IMG/VR virus record: IMGVR_UViG_3300042292_000862
Coordinates: 1 to 30,432 of that record
Direction: 5' to 3' (one strand)
DNA length: 30,432 bases
Origin: a virus
Position 1 is the first letter of the stretch. Each line of letters opens with the position of its first letter. The notes below the pieces were generated by a model. The model saw nothing but the letters and a program-made list of their open reading frames with translations, made no database searches and had not been told where the DNA came from. This document shows positions 15,881 through 28,400 of the stretch, piece after piece. Made by a program: the position numbers and the translations under genes.

Positions 15881-15968
15881 AGATAACCCCGCTGCCAGGA
15901 GCGGTCCTCAGATTTGTACTTGTGAGTGCCTGAATGATTTCAACATCTTGAACAGTTGCAGCATTTAC
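15879..15968 (-). repeat. gp6 3'-end copy A, the functional end of gp6
   Basis: The last 30 codons of gp6 including the stop. The match to copy B begins sharply at the codon for V in IF-VNAATVQD and extends exactly through the TGA stop. The swaps TCA/AGT, CGC/AGG and TTA/CTG keep the residue while changing two or three bases each, which marks strong recoding. Confidence 0.9.
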
Positions 15969-18900
15969 GAAGATTTGGTTGCTACTGCTACGAATCTCAT
16001 ACAAGTCACCGAACGCTTTTTGTGGACTAAGCGGTACGATAACGATAGACGAAACAACATCGCCTATATTTTTATGAATGTACGAACTTAGTTCACTGAA
16101 GTAAAAAGTTTGACCAAAGGACCATAGATCAATGTTAAAGAAATTATCCATATAGGTAACTACAAGATTCTTTATCTCGCTATTGCTGACCGATGTTCCA
16201 TTGGTTGGGACAACTTTAATAATACCTCTCAATTCTTCATCAGCCTTTGCGCCAAACAACGGCTTAAATTCAACCGAGTTAACCACCATATTATCTGAAA
16301 TCATTCTATATGTTTGGAGATTTGAATATAACGTGGTCAAATAATTCATCGTTGGTGGCAACGGTTTAGGGACTGTGCCTGAAGAATCCTTAATCCAATT
16401 CTGATATGCACGATAGTATTGCAAAGTGACTACATATAAATCAATAATATTGGTGCTACCCGGATCAATCAGATTCGTCAGTGAACTGTTGTGACGATAT
16501 TGGAAATATAAATCTTGTCTACCAATTCTCGCAATAAATGATGATGTAACATCAATCAGTGTTTTTACACCAAGATAGTTCTCTGATATTTTGTAAAATG
16601 GTTGATCAATGATATCATTGTTTGGGAATTGATCGTAGGCATAAAATACTTGTCCATCAAAATACTCCTCTTTGTGCGCTTCTATTTCGCTTTTTACGGA
16701 ATACTGAACATTTACATATCCTTTTTCTACCAATAGATATCTTTCAAGATTATCAAAGTCAACCGTTTTTTGCAAGAATACTAGCTTCTCTGGTGGATTT
16801 ACTGTGGGATCAACAATAACATCAAAGAAATCTGGGTCTTTTGGAATATTATTATCTGGTGTGTTTTGATAACTCACGATTACTTGAAAATCATCTACAT
16901 AACCATCACTTTCAACCGGCTGATCAATGATAGGCATGATAATATCACTGTCTAATGGAAGATTGTTATCTGGTTTACTATTGGTTTTTAATACTTTTAC
17001 AAAATCGCGAATAGTAGTGCCGGATTTTGGATCATATATCGGTGAGTTGCTGTAAAAGAAAAATCTGGTCTCTCGGACACTTCCGAAGAAGTAATCAAGG
17101 CTTCTTGTAATTACGGTATATTTGCCATCGCGAACTGTGCCTTGAATCATCCAACTTGCGTCAAGATTCAGTCCCTCCTTATTTTGAGCATACTCTAAAC
17201 TAAACGGAGCATTGACCGCTAAATTCTGGGACGTGATGACATACCATCTTGTCTGAGGGTTAGTGTCCGCGTTATTATATCCTAATCCAAAATTTCTATT
17301 TAATACGATTTGTTGAACTACTTGCTCAATGATAGCATTCGGAATATCTGAAGCAAAGATCGGTATTACTTTGTATGCGATTGCTCCGGTTGGTACAAAA
17401 GTATCTAAAACTACTGGTCCTTGACCATTGGGTAGATTACCAAACGATGAGCTTGTACCGTCGCTAAAAATTCCTGTTGGTGAAGCCCAAATAAATTCTC
17501 TGTCATTTAATGATCCAAGTGATATAGGGACCAATCTATTTTCTGAGTCAAACACATATCCATCGGGTGCTCGAAACTGAATCAATGCGCCCACTTGAAT
17601 ATATTTTAAATTGTTTGATGATAATGGTCCGATAGAAACCGGATCTTTATTACTATTCATAAAGTATCCGGTGGTCTCGTTGACCAAGTGCGTAGATTCA
17701 TTCCAAGTGACATTTAATTGCCATAAATCCATTCTTGGAAAATTAGCGTAATAGAACTGTCTTGCGCTAATCGTGGCTACTTGTGGGTTAACGTTATTGG
17801 ATAATCCATCGTATACTTCGTTGGTTGAGAGCCAAGTAAATTCCAAAGCATTCGTTGATGTTTCTTCATATATTGCGCCATCACTTGCAAAAATGTTTGT
17901 GCTTGAATATTTTCCGGTTGGATCAACTAAATCAAGATTCCGTGAAATGCCAATCGAGGTTCTATTGATCGCTGAACTTTTGATGATGCTGTTATAAGAT
18001 GTAAATGGAAAATTGGTGTAATCCTCACCGTTGACCATTCTGTTCTGAGTATAATACCTTGCTGGTGCGCGTTGCTTAATCTGATCCAGTGATTCTCTTG
18101 CTTGTGCGTTTGTAACAGGCTCGGTTAATCCACAAGTAAACGTAATAGTCTCAATCTGACCAGTTCTACTTACATAATTTATCGGTATAACGATGCTTTG
18201 CATATTAACAGGATTGATAATATACTCCAATCCGTTGCTGGCTCTTACGTATGTTCTGAATACACCAAGAGGAATTTCCGAGAAAACACCGTCGCCAAAT
18301 GTGAGCGTAATTTGATCATTTGACCGACTGGTGATTGAATAGATTGAACGCTGTTCTGGTGGTAATTGCTCGGTGGCTGCGGTATAAATGTTCTGAACAT
18401 ATGTCCATTGTTTTGCCAAAGAACCAACATCATCCAATTGATATAACCAAACGTCTTGATTATTGATGCCTTCTATGTTAATATCAACAATTCTGTTTGA
18501 TATTTTTTCTGGTAGATTAAAGTTTTGATTTTGCAATACACCTTGCTTGAATAAGAAAAAGTATCCAGTATTTGCGCTGCCGAATCCTAATCCATCGTTG
18601 CGATAGAGCATATTGAATACACCGGACGGCGCTGGTGCTGGCTCATATGTGAATCCTTCGCTGGTTGCGATGGCATTGACCACTTCAAATGGCATATTGA
18701 TGCCATCTACGGTGGTGCTAAAGGGAACAATCGGTAAGACACCAGATACAAAATTTAATGAATATTGACTGGTGTTTACGCCCAAGATTTGAGCGGAATT
18801 TCCCGGTCTTCCCACCTTTTGTGAATCAATTAACGCTGCGTTAACAATAGTGGTGAATTGCTCTTGCCATCCATAATTGCTTGGGTCAGCCCAATTTACT

Positions 18901-19322
18901 GTGATATTGGAAAGATTTAATCCATTATAATCATATACATTTTCTGTTGTTTGAACACTGAATACTTTTAGGTAACCTTGAGATGCCGTGTTTCTTTTCG
19001 GTGTGTATCCAACGAGGTTGGCTAATCTGACTACACTGTCTCTTCGTTCGGCAGTATCTAAATAGTTCTCTCTACTTACCAAATCCGTCCTGAATGCGAG
19101 CGATTGACCCATAAAAGCCATCAAATCTAATATAGCTATTAGCTCTGAGCTTTCGGTATAATCATTGAAATTTTCCGGATAGTAGGTAGTCAGATAATCT
19201 ACAAAAGACTTCCTCAAACTTTCCCAGTCGAAACTTTGAAAATCTGCCTCCGTATAAGTTTGATATATCTGTTTCCAATTCTGTACGCCGAATATTGCTG
19301 TTTGTCTTGCAGTTTTTGCCAC
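15879..19322 (-). CDS. 6: gp6-like baseplate wedge protein, enlarged
   Basis: An 1147-residue protein starting at GTG 19322, with AGGA eight bases upstream. The N-terminal part holds the gp6 hallmark: FDWESLRKSFVDYLTTYYPE, then ELIAILDLMAFMGQSLAFR and ENYLDTAERRDSVVRLANLVGYTPKR (about residues 29-115). T4 gp6 (660 residues) dimerises into the inner ring of the baseplate and, with gp25 and gp53, forms the wedge core that triggers sheath contraction. Here nearly 500 additional residues are present; the middle contains long beta-rich stretches with no motif I can name. The C-terminal region (TNGTSVSNSEIKNLVVTYMD onward) looks like the gp6/GpJ-type wedge end. The final 29 codons appear to have been replaced by a recoded copy that arrived with the endonuclease cassette. 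Its late promoter lies at 19352-19359. Confidence 0.85.
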   Translation of the reverse strand: MAKTARQTAIFGVQNWKQIYQTYTEADFQSFDWESLRKSFVDYLTTYYPENFNDYTESSELIAILDLMAFMGQSLAFRTDLVSRENYLDTAERRDSVVRLANLVGYTPKRNTASQGYLKVFSVQTTENVYDYNGLNLSNITVNWADPSNYGWQEQFTTIVNAALIDSQKVGRPGNSAQILGVNTSQYSLNFVSGVLPIVPFSTTVDGINMPFEVVNAIATSEGFTYEPAPAPSGVFNMLYRNDGLGFGSANTGYFFLFKQGVLQNQNFNLPEKISNRIVDINIEGINNQDVWLYQLDDVGSLAKQWTYVQNIYTAATEQLPPEQRSIYSITSRSNDQITLTFGDGVFSEIPLGVFRTYVRASNGLEYIINPVNMQSIVIPINYVSRTGQIETITFTCGLTEPVTNAQARESLDQIKQRAPARYYTQNRMVNGEDYTNFPFTSYNSIIKSSAINRTSIGISRNLDLVDPTGKYSSTNIFASDGAIYEETSTNALEFTWLSTNEVYDGLSNNVNPQVATISARQFYYANFPRMDLWQLNVTWNESTHLVNETTGYFMNSNKDPVSIGPLSSNNLKYIQVGALIQFRAPDGYVFDSENRLVPISLGSLNDREFIWASPTGIFSDGTSSSFGNLPNGQGPVVLDTFVPTGAIAYKVIPIFASDIPNAIIEQVVQQIVLNRNFGLGYNNADTNPQTRWYVITSQNLAVNAPFSLEYAQNKEGLNLDASWMIQGTVRDGKYTVITRSLDYFFGSVRETRFFFYSNSPIYDPKSGTTIRDFVKVLKTNSKPDNNLPLDSDIIMPIIDQPVESDGYVDDFQVIVSYQNTPDNNIPKDPDFFDVIVDPTVNPPEKLVFLQKTVDFDNLERYLLVEKGYVNVQYSVKSEIEAHKEEYFDGQVFYAYDQFPNNDIIDQPFYKISENYLGVKTLIDVTSSFIARIGRQDLYFQYRHNSSLTNLIDPGSTNIIDLYVVTLQYYRAYQNWIKDSSGTVPKPLPPTMNYLTTLYSNLQTYRMISDNMVVNSVEFKPLFGAKADEELRGIIKVVPTNGTSVSNSEIKNLVVTYMDNFFNIDLWSFGQTFYFSELSSYIHKNIGDVVSSIVIVPLSPQKAFGDLYEIRSSSNQIFVNAATVQDVEIIQALTSTNLRTAPGSGVI

Positions 19323-19351
19323 GATATTATTCCTCGGATAATGTTATACAT

Positions 19352-19359
19352 TATTTATG
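19352..19359 (-). promoter_or_regulatory. Late promoter (CATAAATA) for gp6
   Basis: On the minus strand G-CATAAATA-ATG lies 29 bases before the GTG start of gp6. Seven bases, AGCATAAATAAT included, are shared with the promoter upstream of the plus-strand baseplate operon. It faces away from the late promoter at 19415. Confidence 0.7.
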
Positions 19360-19414
19360 CTAAATTTTACACCCGATTCCTACATTTCGTTTTGAAAAAT
19401 GATAAAAAATCTTG

Positions 19415-19422
19415 CATAAATA
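19415..19422 (+). promoter_or_regulatory. Late promoter (CATAAATA) for the giant structural gene
   Basis: G-CATAAATA lies 27 bases before the ATG at 19450 and is followed by the ribosome site AGGA six bases before that ATG. With the opposite box at 19352-19359 it makes a compact divergent late promoter pair within 127 bases. Confidence 0.7.
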
Positions 19423-19449
19423 CTGTAACATTATTCCCAAGGAACATCA

Positions 19450-22400
19450 ATGGCGAAAATCCGTACAGTAGACTTCTTACCAAACATTTTTCAGACAAGT
19501 AGCAATAAGCAATTTTTAGCGGCTACATTGGATCAAATAGTTCAGAATCCCGAATTCAGAAGAGTGGAGGGATTCATTGGAGCAAAAATTGGTCCCGGTG
19601 TAAACCCCGATGATGCTTACGTTGTTGAACCAACACCAGAGCGCGAAGATTATCAGCTTGATCCATGCGTTGTTTCATTGAAGCCCGATACTAATACATT
19701 AAAAGATGCCATCACGTATCCGGGTATTCTTGATACTATTAAACTACAAGGCGGTGTTGTTAATAATGCTGATCGTTTGTTTGATAGTCAGTATTATTCA
19801 TGGGATCCTTTTGTTGACTTTGATATGCTGTCTAATTATGGTCAATATTTTTGGTTACCGGAAGGACCGTCTGCTGTTACTGTGTCTGCTACCGATGTTC
19901 CGACTACCAATAAATTTTATGTAAAGAGAGAAAACGGCTCATATAGCTTTGACAAAGTAAAGGGAAATGATCCGACTATCACCTTGGCCAGAGGCGGCAC
20001 ATATACATTTGTTGTGGACCAATCGTACAAAGAAGTTAAGTCATTTGATGTTCGCCCTAACTATGATATTCCTGATTCTGCGTTTATGATTAATCGTCAG
20101 AAAAATCCTGAATTGATTTTGGTTAGGGGAAAAACATATTATTTTAATTTGAATCTACCGAAGGCGAAATATCCATTTTGCATTAAAACTGAAGATACTC
20201 TTGGATTTGGTGCGCTATACGAAAATGGTGTTTATAGAAATGGTGCTCCAAATGGTCAGATTATATTTGTTGTTCCACAAACTGCGCCAAATGAATTATA
20301 CTATGTATGCGCAGATCAAGAAAATATGCGCGGTAAAATTACTGTTGTTGATCCGGTTGAGGGAGAAGGGCCGGGATTTTGGATTCAGACTCAACCCGGC
20401 ACATCGGGTGTTCTTCCAGAAGCAAACAATATAAGTTCACGTGATGTATTGGGTGTTGTTAATAATGGATCCAACACCGGCGAAATTACATTTAACGTAC
20501 CCTTGGTTACGGCTCAGAAATTTTATTTTGAGGATTTGACTCAGATTGATTCTGTTGATCTGATCTCCTTTGATTTGACCTATGATGATATACAAGATTT
20601 AGCAGTCAATGACTTTATTCTTCGTTATCCTGATGGCATAGATGGTATCACAAATCTTAACGGAAGAACAATTTTATTTTCTGAGTCTAATGATGTTAAT
20701 ATATCGCGTTGGACTATTTGGAAAGTCATTACGGAAATAAAAACAGGAATCAATTCATTTGAATTGGTTAATGTCGGTACATTGGGTGAATTAGAAAAAA
20801 CTGAAATCAGATTTGGTGAACAATATTCAAGAACAAGTTGGTATCATGAGGTTGATGAATTAAAAAGAATTCCGTTACTGACGGCAACCCTTGATACGCT
20901 ATATTATCAAGATAGCATTGATTCTACAATGTATGGTAAGATCAAGCTAATCAATCAAGATTTGTCATCTACGATTTTGATTGATGAGATCATTGGTGCT
21001 AAAAATTATATTTCGCCTAATGGAGTGCAATTTACTAACGGCTTAAAGGTAACATTCCAAGGTTCGGTTGAGCCATCCGCTTATATCGGAAAAGAATTTT
21101 ATGTAGAGGGCGTTGGTGTATCTATTCAATTGATACCCGTAGAACGGTTTGTTACGCCAGAGCAGTGTTTCAGAAATCTGCCCATACCGTATGATTTTTG
21201 GGCATATGATATCGGTGGCTATGATGGCTATCTCCATGCACCCATTGATCCAGAATACGTTGTTAGCAGTAGAACAAGTTTAGATCGCAATGCGTGGAGT
21301 CGGAGCAATCGTTGGTTCCATCGTGATGTCATCTTGGCAACCAATTATTACAATAGAAAAACTAATCTGAATGTTGAGTTAGATTCATTTGTTCAAGCTA
21401 AGAGGCCGATACTTCAATTCAGGGGTAGTACTAAGCTATTCAACTTTGGAACTTATGGGCTTGATCCGATTAGCGTAATAGATTTTGATACACGCGATGC
21501 ATTGCTTGAAGTAAATGGCGAATCAGCGTATGTAGTAGATGGTTATAGCTTGAAGGAAGGTTCAACTGTTATTTTTGCCGGTGATTTGAATCCGGAAGTT
21601 AGACGTACCATTTTCAGAGTGAGATTCATCAATCCGGAGCCTGTTAACAATGGCAATTATGATATCTTGCCTTATGCAATGACACCATTTTCTGCTCCCA
21701 CTGTTCCTTGGTCCGCTGTTATATATCTTGATCCAATATATGTATGTGAGCCCAATGATAGCACAGTTTGTTTAGAAGGTCAATACCCTGATGATTATCA
21801 CACAAAATTTTTATCGGGTAATTATGATATGGCCCCTTATGCCTCTACTCCTTATGATTCACCAGCTTCTGAAAAGCAAAATCCCTATAATGGTGGAGTA
21901 AAGGGCGTTACGTTCTATTATGATGGTTTGGTGTGGGTCTATGCTCAACAGATGGAAAAAATCTACCAACCAATTTTATTTGATATATTCAATCAATCAG
22001 GATTTAGTTTAGCTGATAGAGATGCATATCCAAGTTCTACTTTTACCGGTTCAGAATTGTTTAGTTATGCTGTTGGTACAGGCAATGATGATCCTGTTAT
22101 CGGAATTCCTCTGAAGTATCTTAATATTCAGAATATCGGTGATTTAGTATTTGAAAATGATTTATATACTCAAACATTCTCTTATGTGAAAAATAGTACT
22201 GCGTTCAATGAAAATGTGAGTATCGGATTTGTGCGCCAATATTCTTCAAGAGTAGATTATGATCTTGAAATCGGTTGGCAAAATGGTATTACCAATTCAA
22301 TTGATAGACAAATCTCTCAATTTAAGTATGATGCTCAACCTGTTAGATTGGATGTTGAAATTGATATATTAGAAAATGTCAATTCATTGGCCATTTTTAT

Positions 22401-25400
22401 CAACGGATTGTTTATTGAACCGTCGCGCTATGATCTGATAACTGTATACGGAAAAACACAAATAAATTGGAAAGATGTCTATCCGCTGAACTCAACGATT
22501 GAAGTTATTTATTATAGCTCTCAGGTGAGCACAGATGGGCATTATCAGATACCAATGAATCTTGCAAATAATCCATTAAATGGCAATAGTCCACAATTTA
22601 GTTTGGGTACTATTCGCAATCATTATGACACTATTGCTATTACCGTGCCGGGATTAGAGGGAAAAATAAACGGCGCTAACAATAGTCGCGATTTAGGTAA
22701 TCTTGTTCCTTATGGCTTGCAGATACTACAACAAAGTAGTCCGCTTACGCTTGCTGGCTACTTCATGCGTGATAAAGAGTATGACATATTTGGTTCATTA
22801 GCATTTAACGACAGAGAATATACTCAGTTTAAGAATCAACTGTTATCTACAGTTGCCAATAATGAATTTGGATACATGAATCCCAGTGATATTTTGGACT
22901 CATGTATCTCAAGAATTAACTTAGGTAAAACGAACATTGATCCATTTTATTGGAGCGATATGTTACCCGTTGGTGCCGATTATACCGAGCAAGTCTACAA
23001 AATAAATGCTCTGAGCACTGGTGTTTTTGGCACTGGGCAAGTATATGATTTTACATCAGCTAATTTTAAAGGGCTATCAATTTATGTAACTGAATTTGAT
23101 TTACAAGAAAATAGTGTTACGCGATTGCTTGAACGCGGTAGCGAATATCTTGTTAGCCAAGTTGAGCCTATTGTAACAGTATTAGTTAACTTGCCAATTG
23201 GAAGTATTGTCACCGTAAGAGAATATCCTCATACTCAAGCCAACTTTGTTCCGAATACGCCGACCAAGATGGGTCTATATCCAAAATATAAGCCCATGAT
23301 ATACTATGATACCACTTATGTCAAGCCTCATTTAATGATTCAGGGGCATGATGGTAGTTTAACGCTCGCGTTTGGTGATATCAGAGACCAAGTATTACTT
23401 GAATTTGAAAAGAGAATTTACAATAACATCAAGCTAGATGGCAATCCTGTGCCGATGTTATCATCGGATGTTATTCCGGGATTCTTCAGAACAACTGACT
23501 ATAGTAAAGAAGAAATAGTTAGTATTCTTGAGATAGATTTTTTAAGTTGGGTTGGTAATAACAGATTGGACTATCGCAGCCAAGATTACATCGCCAATAA
23601 CGCATTTACTTATAATTATTCCGAGTGTGGCACGAAACTTGATTCTGACTTCCAAGTTAATAATTTTGAAGAAGAAAGAATGCCCGGTGCATGGAGAGGA
23701 ATTTATCGTTATTTTTATGACACAACGAATCCAGCAAGAACACCTTGGGAGATGCTTGGGTTCAGCGAGCAACCCTGTTGGTGGTGTGATAGATATGGTC
23801 CAGCGCCTTACACAAGCGGAAATTTAGTACTTTGGGAAGATTTGGAAAATGGATATGTGGCTGATCCAGCTGGTCCATATTATCTGCCAAAGTATGCAAG
23901 ACCGGGCTTGACGAATGTAATCCCCGTTGACGAAGAAGGAACATTGATAGCACCATTGTATAGCGTGGTTGGACAATTCAATGAATTTTCGTTTAAGAAA
24001 AGTTGGACGGTATTGGACGGTGGTCCCACTGAATATGCATGGTGGACCAGTTCATCCTATCCATTTGCAGTAATGAGATTGCTTGCACTGACTCAACCGG
24101 CTGAATTCTTTAGTTTGTTTATTGATCGTGATCTATATCGGTATGATTCTGAATTGAATCAATACTTATATAATGGACGTTACAGAGTTGGGCCTCAAAA
24201 TGTGGAAATATACGGAAACGGCGTAAGCAAGGCGAGCTATATCAATTGGATTATTGATTATAATAAACAACTCGGTAGAGACAGCACTACCCTACTTACG
24301 GAAAATCTGCGCTATTTAACAGTGAAGATGGGATATCGTGTAGGTGGTTACACTGACCATGAGTATCTGACTGTGTATGCCGATCATGCATTGCCCGGAA
24401 GCGCAAATGATTCTCAGAAGATTCCGGTTGAGAACTATTCTATTACGTTATATAAAAATCAACCTAATAAACAATTGGTGTATAGCGCAGTAACTATCGA
24501 GGTTATTGATGGCGGTTATAGAATAGGCGGCTATGATACTATTCGCCCCTACTTCAAGGCATTTATCAGTCAAAGTAGTGGAATATTAAGAACAATTACT
24601 ACTGGGGGTATTACTGTTCAAGTTCCAGCAAACTACACAGATAAGATAGCTGTTATACCTTATGCTACTGTATTCTCAAATGACGCTATGGTTGTTGATT
24701 TTATTCTCAGCTATGGATTATACTTGGAAAGTATCGGAATGTCATTTCAATCTATTGAGAACGGAAAAGTAATGGATTGGAATCAGATGGCAGAAGAATT
24801 TTTATACTTCTCTGGTCAAAACTGGGCAATTGGTACGGTAATTGCATTGAATCCAGCTGGTATTAAATTTACTGTCACAACTCCAGGCGAAGTGGCTGAT
24901 ACTATTGAAAGTGTTGTTCCAGAGAACATGATATTAGATCAATATCGTGTTGCATTGCCAACAAGAGAGATTAACATTGAACGTCTTGAAAATAATCTTA
25001 CTTTGGAATCTCCAACGGGAAGAACGCTATCGTTTGCGCGTCTACGATTTGTTCAATTTGAAGATATTATAATCATTGACAATAATACGGTATTCAATGA
25101 TCTTATTTACGATCCTATTACCGGCGCAAGGCAAAGTCGCCTTTTGATTAACGGGTGGGTTACTACCGAATGGAATGGAACAATGAATGCTCCGGGATTC
25201 ATTCTGAATAGACAAGAAACGGTTCAAGAGTGGAAATCAAACAAGAAATATACCAAAGGGCAAATCGTTCTATTCAAGAATAATTATTGGAGCGCATTAG
25301 AAATAATTCAACCAAAGGAGAAATTTGAATACTCTGAGTGGATTATCAGTGATTATTCCAAGATTAACACCGGGTTGATGCTCAATCCACCCAATATGTC

Positions 25401-28400
25401 CGATCAATTAGCCAATAGCTATGATGTGTATGATGCTAACTTGAACATTGATCAGGATTTATTGAGTTTTGGACTGATTGGATTTAGACCAAGAAAATAT
25501 ATGTCTGACTTGAATCTGAATGATATCAGTCAGGTTGGATTATATCAACAATTTTTAGGATCAAAAGGAACTCCTCGCTCGGTTGAAGCATTTACTTATG
25601 CGGATCTTGGTAAGGAACAAGGTTCATATAAAGTTAAAGAAATTTGGGCGATATTATCGTCCACGTATGGGGCTAATGCGAATAAGAGTTTTGTTGAATT
25701 CAGATTGAACGAAACTTATCTTACATCAAATCCTTGTACATTGCAAGTGGTCAGACCATTCCAAATATCAGACGCAGATCAAACATTTTTGGTATCAGAT
25801 TTATGGAGAACATCCGCCGTTGTTACGACACCAGATATTTTCCCAACATCATTGCGAGATTACTCTGAGACAGCATTGCCATCAGCTGGATACGTTGACA
25901 TAGAAGATGCCGATATTACAGTATTTGATATCAATGACCCATCATCTATTTTGAATAAGATTGATACGGTAGGAGTTGGTACTATAATTTGGGCAGCTAA
26001 GTCAAATAACTACGATTGGAATATCTATCGTTGCGAAGTTATGTCTTCTCAGATTACTCAGGTTAGCAATAACTTAAATGGTACTTCAATTGTTCAATTC
26101 AAAGGAATCCACGGACTAAAAATAGGTGATTTAATTATCATCAGATACGTGAATACCTCAATTGACGGTGTTTACAGAGTGCTTGATGTTACTGGAATTA
26201 ACACAATTATTATAGCATATAATTTTACAAATTCAAATCAATCTACGGTATATTGCACCGCTCTCGCATTCAGAATGGAGACAACAAGAGTTAAGCAACC
26301 AAGTGATATTGCTTCTCTGCCTTATGTTAATAACTTGACATTTGATTCTAAAGTATGGGTAGACAATAACGGCGATGGATTGTGGGAGGTCATTGAAAAG
26401 GTACAACCGTTTGACTTCAAGCAAAATCTTCGTGAAAAAGCATCGGAACAAGACTCTTATTTTGGATACTCAGTATCACAATCTTATGACGGTAAGATGG
26501 CGATCATCGGCGCACCGGGTGCAAATGCTGGTAACGGACAAGTTGAATTTTTTAAATTAGCCATTGATCCCAATAATATAAAAGATCAGCCCTATGAATT
26601 CATTGATGATATTCGTTCAAACGCAGAAGACACTAAAGCATTAGGATGCGCAACATCACTCGGAAAGGACGCATGGTTAGCTATTGGAGCTAATCAGAGC
26701 TACAATGGTGTTGGTTATGTATTAACTCTGACTAAAGAAAGTTCACTGACTGGATTATATGGTGATCAGCAATTGCTGATACCGGATTCGCTTGATCCTA
26801 TCAACTTTGGTTCTTCTGTTAGTGTTAGCTTTAACGAACAATGGTTGTATGTTGGAGCACCAATATCAAACCAAGTATTTGCTTATGCGAGAATTGATGT
26901 TCCCTCTGAGGCTGTTGTTTATGTAGCAGACGGATCACAACGTAGATTTAATTATAGTTTACATTGCTTGATTGATTCGGATTATCCAGAACAACTTCAA
27001 ATTTTAGTTGACAATCTTAACTTAGAATACCCCTATGATTATCGTTTGGATAACGGTGATGTAGTATTGACTGCTATTCCGAATAAATTGCAAGAGGTGA
27101 AAATTTCTCGTCGCATAGGCAAACTGATGAATCAGTATATCTTTAAGGATGTAGAAACGATTGGTGGATCAGGCACAGATGCTACGTTTGATGTGGGCGT
27201 TACGAGTGGCGAATACTCTGTTGCGATTCTGAACAATGGTGTTAATTATAAAATCGGAGATACTTTAACAATCAATGGAAATCTTGTTGGTGGTGTTACG
27301 CCTACTAATAATATCACTATCAATGTCACTAAGGTAGATAAATTTGGCAATATTATATCTTTTAATTACGCTGGGCAAGCAATATATAACAATCAATCTT
27401 ATGAGCTTAGACAGTATTTCTATTCTGTGAGCAGTGTTTACTCATTTGTTGTTACATTGAATGCTAAAATTCAAAGACCGTTTATTGATTATACATATGA
27501 TCCGCTAACGACAACCATTACGTTTGTGAATGTTCCAGCAGAAGGCGTGGATATCACTGTGAGAGCAGACTCTTATTGGGAATTGACTAATGTATTAAAT
27601 GGTAATGTTAGTTCATTGGCCAAATTCGGGTATGCTATTAGCTCCTCTGGACAAGGTAGACAACTTATTGTTGGAGCACCTTACGATGACTTAAACGGAT
27701 TAGCGGTTGGATCAACTACATTATACAATAAAACAATGTTTGCCTATAATGTCAAAGATTCTAATCAACGTATCTACGATATTCCAGAATATAACAATGG
27801 ACCAATAACAGTTTCTATTAACGGCACTTTATTAACAAATAAAAAGTATTCTGTTTTGGGCCAATATCAAGTCATTGAAACATCACCGACGAAGTATGCT
27901 GTAGAATTATCACCTTGGGTAAGTTTGGGACTCGGTGATAATATTGATATTGATACATCTATCATTACTCAAGTACAGAAGTTTACTACTGGACAAAAAG
28001 TAACCAGCCAGTTTGGTAATTCATTAGACTTCGCACCAACGAATAACGAATTTTTCGTTGGTGCTCCGGCAGATAATTCAAGTTACGAACAATCTGGGTC
28101 GGTTTATAGATATTTGAACCAATCAAGGACTTATGGTACTACTGTTAGTACAAATTGTAATCCTGTATTAACGGCTGGCAGTTACATTCTCGTGAACGGA
28201 AGCCTGATTAAGATTAAATCATCGCCGAAAAATACTATTGAAGAATTGATTATCTCAATAAATTCTTCTGATATTCCCAATGTTACAGCAAAAGCAACAT
28301 CAAATGCGGTATTTTACGGTAACGGAAAAGATAAGACTTACAACATAGGAAATATCTATTCGTCTGCTGCTTCTTATAATACTAAGGTATATCTGAACAA

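Noticed and set aside
14495-15968. Group I intron or intein interrupting gp6
   Set aside because: gp6 and the endonuclease each have their own start, ribosome site and stop, and the gp6 end is present in full in both. Splicing would not need a second complete end, and I see no intein motifs or intron core.
23552-23827. Overlapping short ORFs on both strands within the giant gene
   Set aside because: They sit in shadow frames of the long structural ORF, which translates continuously with recognisable domains; none has a ribosome site or motif.
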